From: a bacterium
GTDB taxonomy: Bacteria > Zixibacteria > MSB-5A5 > GN15 > FEB-12
Direction of reading: 5' to 3'
Assembly (NCBI GenBank): GCA_029211095.1
Contig: JARGFS010000008.1
Span: 1 to 39,584, forward strand
DNA: 39,584 nucleotides
The stretch's first letter is position 1. Every line of letters begins with the position of its first letter. Shown piece after piece: positions 33,087-39,584 of this stretch. The notes beneath the pieces are model-generated. The model was not told the origin of the DNA, ran no database searches, and worked only from the letters and a program-made list of their open reading frames with translations. The position numbers were made by a program, and so were the translations under genes.

Positions 33087-33827
33087 ATGTCAAGAATCCC
33101 CCAACAAGTAATCCCGTTGGTTGTGATCTTCACCTTGGCTTTAGCTGCCCTCATTGTGGGCAGGCAGCTTTTGGTCCCTGAGAGTTTTGGTGATCTGGGT
33201 CACTACCGGGCAGATGCGGTCGGCGAAGTTGCCGCGCTGGACATCTCGTATGCCGGCGCACAAGCCTGCCTTGACTGCCATGAAGATATTTACGATACCA
33301 AACAGGAAGGACACCATCAGGGGCTGTCCTGCGAAACCTGCCACGGACCGGCTGCCAATCACGCGGAGGCACCGGATGAGTTCCTGCCGCTGGTCCCCCG
33401 TGGCCGTGACTACTGCACTCCCTGCCATGGTTACAATCCGGCTCGTCCATCCGGATTTCCTCAGATTATCGAAGAAAACCATAATCCTGGTGAATCCTGT
33501 TTGACGTGCCACAATTCTCACAATCCCGCAACGCCGGAATCCCCGCAGGAGTGTGCGGCCTGTCATCGCCCGATAGTAAACCAGAAACTTGTCTCGCATC
33601 ATACCAATGTTGAGTGTACTACCTGCCACACCGTGCCGGATGAACATATGTCAAATCCGAGACTGGTCCGGGCCAAGCGCCCGACCGAACCGGAGACCTG
33701 CGGGCAATGCCACAGCCGGTCGGCCAACAGTTCCAAAAACATTCCACGAATTGATATGCAGACTCACGGAAATCGTTATAACTGCTGGGATTGCCATTAC
33801 CCTCATTCTCCGGAGGCAAACCGATGA
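33087..33827 (+). CDS. Octaheme c-type cytochrome, membrane-anchored
   Basis: A 246-residue protein with eight CxxCH haem-binding motifs, at residues 61-65, 82-86, 110-114, 138-142, 156-160, 177-181, 205-209 and 233-237. An uncleaved or cleaved N-terminal hydrophobic segment (~8-30) directs it to the periplasmic side. His-rich stretches (EGHHQG, VSHHTN, NHAEAP, NHNPGE) supply distal ligands. It resembles multihaem electron carriers of the NrfB/DmsE/NapC-related type, but I cannot place it in one subfamily, and it lacks the CxxCK haem of nitrite reductase NrfA. Its stop overlaps the ATG of the FeS gene as ATGA, and an NrfD-type subunit follows, so it probably takes electrons from the quinol module encoded behind it. 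Confidence 0.9.
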   Translation: MSRIPQQVIPLVVIFTLALAALIVGRQLLVPESFGDLGHYRADAVGEVAALDISYAGAQACLDCHEDIYDTKQEGHHQGLSCETCHGPAANHAEAPDEFLPLVPRGRDYCTPCHGYNPARPSGFPQIIEENHNPGESCLTCHNSHNPATPESPQECAACHRPIVNQKLVSHHTNVECTTCHTVPDEHMSNPRLVRAKRPTEPETCGQCHSRSANSSKNIPRIDMQTHGNRYNCWDCHYPHSPEANR

Positions 33828-34588
33828 AAGAAAGACCGACTATGCACCGCCGGGAGTTCTTGAGGAATTTTTCCAGAAAGATCCCCACTGTCCTAACCCT
33901 GGCAACTATACCGATTCACAAATTGGCCGCTGCCGTTGAGGGCGAATACAAAGCTTCTGACCATGCCTATGCTATGGGAGTTGATATCCACAAATGTATT
34001 GGCTGTGGCAAGTGTGCCGATGCATGTAAAACCGAAAACAAAGTTCCAAGAGAACCCCACTTTTTCCGTACCTGGGTCGAGCGATATGTCGTACCCGATG
34101 AAGGTCCGGCCCGGGTCGACAGTCCTAACGGCGGGATCAATGGATTCCCTGAACAGGGTGAACAGAATGATGTTCTTCGACAGTTCTTTGTTCCCAAACT
34201 TTGCAATCATTGCCAGAACGCTCCCTGTGTACAGGTCTGCCCGGTAGGGGCAACCTTCACATCCGAAGATGGAGTTGTTCTTGTAGACGATACTTACTGT
34301 GTCGGCTGCCGCTATTGCATTCAGGCTTGCCCTTACGGCGCTCGCTATTTGCACCCAACCAAACATGTCGCCGACAAGTGTACTTTCTGCTATCACCGAA
34401 TTACCGATGGGCTTTTGCCTGCCTGTGTTGAGGTCTGTCCAAACCAGGCCAGAGTATTCGGTGAACTCGGCCAGCGCAGTAGTCCCCTGAGACGTCTGCT
34501 TCGATTCAATGACATTATAGTCCTGAAGCCGGGTCTGAATACGGAACCGAAAGTATTCTATGCCGGAGCCGATGGGGAGGTGCGATAG
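33824..34588 (+). CDS. Tat-exported 4x[4Fe-4S] ferredoxin subunit (NrfC/DmsB-like)
   Basis: A 254-residue iron-sulfur electron-transfer subunit. The N-terminus HRREFLRNFSRK (residues 8-19) followed by a hydrophobic stretch is a twin-arginine signal, implying export with clusters inserted. Four cluster motifs are visible: CIGCGKCADACK (~58-69), CNHCQNAPCVQVCP, CVGCRYCIQACPYGARY, and CTFCYHRI with CVEVCPNQAR. This is a full set of 16 cysteines, as in NrfC, DmsB and PsrB. The start at 33824 overlaps the cytochrome stop (ATGA) and has GGAGG seven bases upstream. The stop abuts the NrfD gene with no gap. It should relay electrons between the quinol subunit and the cytochrome in the periplasm; no molybdopterin catalytic subunit is encoded nearby. 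Confidence 0.93.
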   Translation: MKERPTMHRREFLRNFSRKIPTVLTLATIPIHKLAAAVEGEYKASDHAYAMGVDIHKCIGCGKCADACKTENKVPREPHFFRTWVERYVVPDEGPARVDSPNGGINGFPEQGEQNDVLRQFFVPKLCNHCQNAPCVQVCPVGATFTSEDGVVLVDDTYCVGCRYCIQACPYGARYLHPTKHVADKCTFCYHRITDGLLPACVEVCPNQARVFGELGQRSSPLRRLLRFNDIIVLKPGLNTEPKVFYAGADGEVR

Positions 34589-35806
34589 ATGTTTGACATA
34601 ATTGCCTCCGCAGCCGCAAATCTGCCCGGAATTACTGGATATATTTATCCCAATGAATATGAACTTCAATGGGGCCTGTTGATTATAATTTATCCCTACC
34701 TGACCGGGTTAGTGGCTGGCGCTTTCATCCTCGCTTCATTGGAGCGGGTCTTTAATGTCTCTGTCCTGAAGCCGGTTTACCGGTTGTCACTGTTGACAGC
34801 CCTTTCATTTATGATCATTGCTCCACTTCCGCTGTTGGCCCATCTCGGCCATCCGGAACGAGCCCTGGAAATGTTCCTGACCCCGCACACAGCCTCCGCG
34901 ATGGCGATGTTTGGCTTTGTCTATGCCTGGTATCTGATGGTCGTGCTGCTCTTGGAGATCTGGTTTGACTACCGGCAGGATTTTGTCCGCTGGTCGCGCG
35001 AAAAGACCGGCCTGGTCAAGTATGTCTACCTGGCTCTGACGCTCGGTGCCACCGATATCTCGGATAAGGCGCTTGCATTTGACGAAAAAATCGGGCGAGT
35101 CATAACTATTATAGGTATTCCTTCGGCCTTCCTTTTACACGGCTATGTCGGATTTATTTTTGGATCGATCAAGGCTAACCCGTGGTGGAGTTCGGTTCTA
35201 ATCCCAATAGTCTTTCTTTTTTCGGCCATTGTCTCTGGAATTGCGCTGGTGATTGTCATCTATATGGTGTCCACTATGTTCCGTCTCAAGCGGCTTGACA
35301 TGAGATGCCTGAACAAGCTGGCCGAGCTTCTTCTCTATGCTATGATTGTTGATTTTTCTCTGGAACTGCTGGATTTCATCCATCGCCTCTATGAGTCCGA
35401 GGAATCAATTCATATCCTTTCAGAAATGATATCGAGTCGCCTTTTTGTCAGCCTGATTATCAGCCAGATTTTCCTGGGAACTGTTATTCCCATGGTCTCC
35501 ATATCGATTGCACGTTTTGGGAAGTTCCCGGCGGAAATGCGCCGTCTATCTTATTTCATTGCCGCCCTGCTGGTCCAGGTCGGTATTTTCAGCACCCGTT
35601 GGAATGTGGTGATCGGCGGACAGCTCTTTTCAAAGAGCTTACGTGGCCTGACTGTTTACAAGCTGGACCTCTTTGGTCTTGAGGGACTGCTTATGGGAGT
35701 CGGCCTTCTGCTGCTTCCCTTCCTCATTCTGTGGGGTATGACCAAGCTGTTGCCCCCCTGGCCGGATGTCGAAGAAGCCGCCGAAGCCCGTCCCGCGCTG
35801 ACTTAG
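34589..35806 (+). CDS. nrfD: NrfD/PsrC-type quinol-interacting membrane subunit
   Basis: A 405-residue polytopic membrane protein with roughly eight to ten hydrophobic helices, of the NrfD/PsrC family that exchanges electrons between menaquinone and a periplasmic FeS subunit. Visible landmarks are ELQWGLLIIIYPYLTGLVAG (N-terminal helix with acidic residue), PLPLLAHLGHPERALEMF (~80-97), which resembles the conserved D/H-L-G-x-P-x-R segment of the family, and GYVGFIFGSIKANPWWSSVL (~185-204), which corresponds to the family's conserved loop with small residues and Trp. The ATG directly follows the stop of the FeS gene. A strong intrinsic terminator lies 25 bases after its stop, so the operon appears to be complete with three genes. 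The symbol is by family; direct involvement in nitrite reduction is not shown. Confidence 0.9.
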   Translation: MFDIIASAAANLPGITGYIYPNEYELQWGLLIIIYPYLTGLVAGAFILASLERVFNVSVLKPVYRLSLLTALSFMIIAPLPLLAHLGHPERALEMFLTPHTASAMAMFGFVYAWYLMVVLLLEIWFDYRQDFVRWSREKTGLVKYVYLALTLGATDISDKALAFDEKIGRVITIIGIPSAFLLHGYVGFIFGSIKANPWWSSVLIPIVFLFSAIVSGIALVIVIYMVSTMFRLKRLDMRCLNKLAELLLYAMIVDFSLELLDFIHRLYESEESIHILSEMISSRLFVSLIISQIFLGTVIPMVSISIARFGKFPAEMRRLSYFIAALLVQVGIFSTRWNVVIGGQLFSKSLRGLTVYKLDLFGLEGLLMGVGLLLLPFLILWGMTKLLPPWPDVEEAAEARPALT

Positions 35807-35831
35807 TGTGGCAACTGTACTTGACAGACAG

Positions 35832-35861
35832 AAAAGCCCTCCGAGAACGGAGGGCTTTTTT
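35832..35861 (+). terminator. Intrinsic terminator of the cytochrome operon
   Basis: GCCCTCCG (35836-35843), AGAA loop, CGGAGGGC (35848-35855), then TTTTTT (35856-35861) and ATTT. The stem can be extended by AAAA/TTTT pairs. This is the strongest rho-independent terminator in the window. It may also act on the convergent BNR gene. Confidence 0.9.
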
Positions 35862-35952
35862 ATTTGGCCTGTAATTTCAAAAGAAATCCGGAAACACTCC
35901 CAAGGTTGTGCCAATCAGGGGCGTGGTTGCGCCAACCCCGGCCATTGTCACG

Positions 35953-37617
35953 CTATTTCTTGCCTGCCAGCCTTGCCCTGAAAATTGTCCCATCATCACC
36001 GACAACCCAGCCGGTAGTCTGGTTTACGAAATCAAGCGCATGGAACCAGAACGAGCCATCCCCTCCAAAGTCCTGAGCGCTCCAAGTCGCGCCGCCATCA
36101 TCAGTTGACAACACGGTACTGTGATTCCCCACAACCCAGCCCCGATCAGCCGTAATGAATTCAACATCATCAAATGACTCGGTCGTGCCCGGGTCAAGCA
36201 CCGTCCAGTTCCGACCGCCATCGGTGGACTTGGCTATGAAGCCGGTTTCGCCGACCACCCATCCGATATCCGAATCAATAAAGGAGATCGCACGGAGATC
36301 GGTTAATTCGTAAGGACTGGGGAGGGTGCTGGGAAGCCAACTGACCCCGCCATTGTTGGTATATTGAAGTGTCCCGCGATTTCCTACAAACCAGCCATCG
36401 AGATTGTTGACAAAAGTTATATCGGAGAGGTCAGGATTTCCGGAAATGAATTTCCCTGTCCAATGGCTCCCACCATCTTCGGTCCGAACAAACAGACCGC
36501 CCTTTCCTACCGCCCAACCACGGGAAGTTGAGGCAAAGAAAACATCCTGGAGATCATCACCCTGGGACAATTGGTCGGCCTGATAGTCCCACCGAGCCCC
36601 TCCATCACTGGTATGAATAATTGTTCCACTCTGTCCGACCGCCCACCCATTGGAACGATCGACAAAATGTATTCCACCCAGTCCGCGCGGTCGGGGAATG
36701 GGCGGTGAGAGATGATTCGGGTCGGTCTGGAAAGAGAACTCCCAGGTATCCCCTCCATCGGTTGTCCTGACGACAATTCCCACAGTCTCATTCGATGAGG
36801 CTCCGGCCGCAAACATCACCGCCCAACCGTACTCTTCATCCACAAACGAAACAGACTTCAGATCGTTTGAATAAACGGCTGGCAGGGTCTGCTTGGTCCA
36901 GCTGGAGATGTTCATCTGCACTGTCACCTGGGCCGTTCCACGAACATCCGGTGAAGAGAATTCAATCAGTTCTCGGTGACTGCCGACTTCAAAAGTAGTA
37001 TCAGCATATTGAATTAGAATCGTGTCCGGAGTGGTCCCGGAGTATTTGTTCAACGTCAGCCAGGTGGGTACATTGTGCCTTGCTTCCCAGCCAATAGCAG
37101 AAAATCCGGTGCCCCCCCCGCTCTCTATTATCATCGTATCAGGGTAAAGTGTATCAGCCTGTGATTTCCAGTTGGTAATAAAGGGGCGATCAACCACCAA
37201 CGACGTGATTATTTCAAGCTGAAACAGGGTGTAAACCGGAGCATTATCGGCATCATCGGAATAGAAAGCCACCGAGTCGATATAGGTCCCGTCGGAGAGT
37301 CCGGTTGGGGATATCTTGACAAACAGCTCGCTCGGAGTGGTGCCGGTATCAATCGGGAGCAGCAGCCAGCTGGCTTCAGAAATCGCCTCATACCTTATCT
37401 GTTTAAGAGCATCGGAGCTACGCACCTGAATGTATTGAGACTCAAGTTCATCACCACCGAACGAATACTCTCTTAGCACAGTATCCGGTCTGACTGACAT
37501 CAACGGCCTCAAAGCGCCCTCGGCAATGAATTCTTCCTCTGAACAGCTGACCAACAGCATCAGGACAGGGAATATCACCAAACTTGCCAGAATAACCACC
37601 TTGATCAGTCGCGCCAT
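35953..37617 (-). CDS. Ycf48/BNR-repeat lipoprotein with BACON-like N-terminal domains
   Basis: A ~554-residue predicted lipoprotein. A hydrophobic signal ends LLVSC (Cys25), followed by SEEE. Residues ~30-235 hold two BACON-like beta domains, with the characteristic SWLLLPIDTGTTPSELFVKI and TWLTLNKYSGTTPDTILIQY segments. Residues ~240-550 hold about seven Ycf48/BNR beta-propeller blades, each with a GWAVG-type turn and a Ser/Thr-x-DGG-x-x-W box (for example TTDGGDTW, TSDGGARW, STDGGRNW). Such proteins are extracytoplasmic binding or assembly factors, and the partner here is unknown. I chose the second ATG (37615-37617) because GGAG then lies nine bases upstream; the first ATG is only three bases from it. 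It has its own promoter and is divergent from a TPR lipoprotein. Confidence 0.88.
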   Translation of the reverse strand: MARLIKVVILASLVIFPVLMLLVSCSEEEFIAEGALRPLMSVRPDTVLREYSFGGDELESQYIQVRSSDALKQIRYEAISEASWLLLPIDTGTTPSELFVKISPTGLSDGTYIDSVAFYSDDADNAPVYTLFQLEIITSLVVDRPFITNWKSQADTLYPDTMIIESGGGTGFSAIGWEARHNVPTWLTLNKYSGTTPDTILIQYADTTFEVGSHRELIEFSSPDVRGTAQVTVQMNISSWTKQTLPAVYSNDLKSVSFVDEEYGWAVMFAAGASSNETVGIVVRTTDGGDTWEFSFQTDPNHLSPPIPRPRGLGGIHFVDRSNGWAVGQSGTIIHTSDGGARWDYQADQLSQGDDLQDVFFASTSRGWAVGKGGLFVRTEDGGSHWTGKFISGNPDLSDITFVNNLDGWFVGNRGTLQYTNNGGVSWLPSTLPSPYELTDLRAISFIDSDIGWVVGETGFIAKSTDGGRNWTVLDPGTTESFDDVEFITADRGWVVGNHSTVLSTDDGGATWSAQDFGGDGSFWFHALDFVNQTTGWVVGDDGTIFRARLAGKK

Positions 37618-37663
37618 ATTCATCTTCTCCTCGGCTTAAGTTGAGACAACGGTTTATCCACAT

Positions 37664-37692
37664 ATTGTAAAACTTTACATTGAGGATGTAAA
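37664..37692 (-). promoter_or_regulatory. Promoter of the BNR-repeat gene
   Basis: On the minus strand, TTTACA (37687-37692), 17-bp spacer, TACAAT (37664-37669). The predicted start is near 37657, about 40 bases before the ATG. Confidence 0.6.
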
Positions 37693-37723
37693 CCGGTTTG
37701 ATCTATCCTCTACCATTGCAGCC

Positions 37724-37758
37724 ACTGGCCGCAAACGGAAATCACGCAAGCGGTCAGT
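37724..37758. repeat. Imperfect inverted repeat in divergent region
   Basis: ACTGGCCGC (37724-37732) and GCGGTCAGT (37750-37758) pair at eight of nine positions across a 17-base loop. It lies about 30 bases upstream of the -35 box of the BNR promoter, with no T tract, so an operator or structured element is possible; chance cannot be excluded. Confidence 0.3.
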
Positions 37759-37901
37759 TTGGGGCGGCCCAATAATAAAACGTAAATCTGGCCGCTGTTG
37801 TCCAAATAATCTTCGGGAACGCAGAAATTGAATCAGAAATGTAAGTATTGTTGCCTATTCCGGAAGTCGGTCGGCTCATTTCAGCTCGGCTCAAATAGGA
37901 C

Positions 37902-37930
37902 TTGATTTGTGTCTCGACACGGCTTAATTT
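37902..37930 (+). promoter_or_regulatory. Candidate promoter of the TPR lipoprotein gene with palindromic spacer
   Basis: TTGATT (37902-37907), 17-bp spacer, TAATTT (37925-37930), about 35 bases upstream of the presumed start codon. The spacer contains the perfect inverted repeat GTGTC-TC-GACAC (37909-37920). Confidence 0.4.
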
Positions 37931-37973
37931 ATGAGGCTTATAGGTTTAGGCAAATAGTGCCGATAGGCAGAAT

Positions 37974-39482
37974 ATGCTTCAAGAAATAAAGAATACTTTC
38001 GTTACCTCGCTCATAATCCTGCTCGCAGTCGCCGGATGCTCTGATCATGCGTCGATTACCAAGCGATACCAGGCTGAGAAACTGCTTTTTGAAGCAAACC
38101 GTCTGATGCAAAACTATACTAACAGCGGCATGATTAGAGATGCCGCCAATCGACAAACCCTGCTGAACGCCTACTCAGAGACTTATGATTTTTCAACCGA
38201 AGCTCTCTCCACACTTGATCAGGTGGAACCTATCCCCGAAACATGGGAATTACGCTCGGTTGCGTTTAGCGCTGCCAACCGGATGGGCCAACTCTACTTT
38301 GCCGAAAGCAACTACGACAGCGGTATCAGAGTTCTCAGCCGGTTGATTGCCGAAGTCCCGCTTTCAAACTCGGCCAGTGTAACAACGTACCTCAATCTGG
38401 GGCAGGCACTGCACGCTGCCGGAAAGATTGACAGCGCCGTTGCAACCTATGACAATTTGATGGCCAATGTAGAGAGTCCAATCGATAACAGAGGTACAAT
38501 TGTTTATCCGCTGTTTAATCTGCCCCTCCACATTTATCAGGTCTTCAAAGCGGCTGGCGATCCGGAAACGGCGCAGACTCGTTTCGGGCAGGCCGAATCC
38601 TATTACTCCACGCTCCTGGACGATGACAAGGAACAAATGATCAGCGATGCCTGCCATACCAATCTATCAATGCTCTATCATAGTGGAGAATTTTTTGAGC
38701 TGGCTGTGGAACATTTGCTGGCCATTCGGGACAGCGTTGGAGAACCTCATATGGCCGCTCAGATTAGAGCAGTTGACATCCTGTCCGAAGAGTTAAATGA
38801 TCTTAACCAGGCGGAGTCAAAGCTGTCGGCGCTCCTTGAAAACAGAGACAAGCGGGACACTCTTTTCTATCCGGTCCTGCTCTGGCGTAAAGCGAATTTG
38901 GAAATGAAAAGGAAGGACTTCTCAGAAGTGCGGGCAGATTTGAACCGAGTAAAGAACGACTACGATAGATTCTATGATCGCAATCCGGCCATTCAATTAC
39001 TAATAGCGCAGTCCTTTGAAGAGGAGAAAAACTGGACTCGAGCAAAACTCGAGTACGACCTGCTCACCAAAAAATATCCATACTCGGATGAGACAATGGC
39101 CGCATACCTTCACCTGGCCGACCGAGCCGAGAAACGGAACGACCAGGCCGATAGCAAGAAACTGCTCGGCGAAGCTGAACAGCTATATCAGGAACTAATG
39201 AATAAAGGGAAAGGAACTCTGTTGGAAGCCAGAGCAGCCCTGTTTATGGCTGATTTGCGCTCCAGGCAGAAGGATTGGGACAGTTCGGCGGAACTTCTCG
39301 TTACTATCGGGCGGAACTTTAAGGGGACGCAATTCGCCTGGGAGGCGTTGTCGGCAGCCGCCGATATATACGAAAACCAGCTCCAAGACAAGGCCAGGGC
39401 TGATTCCTTGCGAAATGCCGTAATTCTTGACCGGGCCCAGGTCCGTGGAGAGACCGATTTCGCGGATCAAATGATAGAGTAA
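37974..39482 (+). CDS. TPR-repeat lipoprotein
   Basis: A 502-residue predicted lipoprotein. The signal segment FVTSLIILLAVAGC places the lipidated Cys at residue 22, followed by Ser-Asp. The remainder is nearly all helical, with tetratricopeptide-type pairs, for example YLNLGQALHAAGKIDSAVATY (~140-160, quoted only by its start YLNLGQALHAAGKIDSA), NPAIQLLIAQSFEEEKNWTR (~340) and AAYLHLADRAEKRNDQADSK (~370). The last third resembles the BamD/YbgF-type arrangement of repeats that scaffold envelope complexes. No enzymatic motif is visible. It is divergent from the BNR-repeat lipoprotein and followed 41 bases later by another exported-protein gene on the same strand, which may be its operon partner. 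Confidence 0.85.
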   Translation: MLQEIKNTFVTSLIILLAVAGCSDHASITKRYQAEKLLFEANRLMQNYTNSGMIRDAANRQTLLNAYSETYDFSTEALSTLDQVEPIPETWELRSVAFSAANRMGQLYFAESNYDSGIRVLSRLIAEVPLSNSASVTTYLNLGQALHAAGKIDSAVATYDNLMANVESPIDNRGTIVYPLFNLPLHIYQVFKAAGDPETAQTRFGQAESYYSTLLDDDKEQMISDACHTNLSMLYHSGEFFELAVEHLLAIRDSVGEPHMAAQIRAVDILSEELNDLNQAESKLSALLENRDKRDTLFYPVLLWRKANLEMKRKDFSEVRADLNRVKNDYDRFYDRNPAIQLLIAQSFEEEKNWTRAKLEYDLLTKKYPYSDETMAAYLHLADRAEKRNDQADSKKLLGEAEQLYQELMNKGKGTLLEARAALFMADLRSRQKDWDSSAELLVTIGRNFKGTQFAWEALSAAADIYENQLQDKARADSLRNAVILDRAQVRGETDFADQMIE

Positions 39483-39523
39483 AGTGTAGAAAGATGAGCG
39501 AAATAACTACCTCAGGAGGAAAA

Positions 39524-39584
39524 ATGAAACTATTCAGAGCGCTAATTGGGTTACTATTAATCGTCTGGACAATACCGACTCTGG
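39524..39584 (+). CDS. Exported protein, 5' end only
   Basis: The first 20 codons of a gene cut by the window end. AGGAGG at 39514-39519 lies a few bases before the ATG at 39524. The peptide MKLFRALIGLLLIVWTIPTL looks like the start of a signal peptide. An in-frame ATG at 39494 exists but would place the ribosome site inside the coding sequence. Product unknown. Confidence 0.75.
   Translation, partial: MKLFRALIGLLLIVWTIPTL

Larger units (their letters stand above)
37618..37973. other. Divergent intergenic region between BNR and TPR lipoprotein genes
   Basis: About 356 bases without a convincing gene. It holds one promoter for each side, an imperfect inverted repeat (37724-37758) and a short palindrome inside the plus-strand promoter spacer. 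The base composition is more AT-rich near the two starts. No RNA gene is recognised. Confidence 0.55.

Overview
The window is about 39.6 kb of chromosomal DNA from a Gram-negative bacterium, most likely a member of the FCB supergroup near Zixibacteria or a similar uncultured lineage. Three very long secreted proteins end in a Por/type IX (T9SS) sorting domain with the NxPNPFNP signature. There are lipid A and outer-membrane assembly genes (bamA, skp, lpxD), four SPaseII-type lipoproteins together with lgt, and a ribosomal protein L21 of Bacteroidetes-like flavour. No phage, transposon, CRISPR array, tRNA or rRNA gene was seen. The phylum assignment is inference from these features, not a computed placement.

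Left end (1-1.1 kb): the 3' end of ftsY, then yjbQ and rlmH, packed with overlapping stops and starts. Next, on the minus strand, is a 9.4-kb gene for a ~3,120-residue secreted protein. It carries about 30 cysteine-bearing Ig/PKD-like modules, a cohesin-like region, a dockerin-like pair, and a T9SS sorting domain. A nine-module block within it is present twice at a near-constant 3,360-base offset. Across a 465-bp divergent region, two tandem paralogous ~1,055-residue secreted proteins of identical architecture (10.9-17.3 kb) follow on the plus strand. They are followed by acs and an ATP-grasp ligase.

Middle (20.3-29.5 kb): minus-strand genes for a lipid-anchored SPFH/prohibitin protein, an unrecognised lipoprotein and uvrB. 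Then come plus-strand rplU-bamA-skp-lpxD, an envelope-biogenesis cluster headed by a ribosomal protein gene without rpmA, and convergent ssb.

Right part (29.6-39.6 kb): a tightly overlapping run nadE-rsmI-PAP2-lgt. Next is a three-gene respiratory module (octaheme cytochrome c, Tat-exported 4x[4Fe-4S] protein, NrfD-type quinol membrane subunit). It has a good promoter, a CRP/HcpR-like palindrome upstream and a strong intrinsic terminator. Then come a Ycf48/BNR-repeat lipoprotein (minus), a divergent TPR lipoprotein (plus), and the first codons of another exported protein.

Promoters are readable by eye and are sigma70-like: TTGACA or TTTACA, a 16-18 bp spacer, then TATATT, TAATAT or TACAAT. 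Hairpins sit at the three convergent gene junctions. The most notable items are the segmentally duplicated giant surface protein, the paralogous secreted pair, and the catalytic-subunit-free quinol:cytochrome module with its candidate CRP-family operator.
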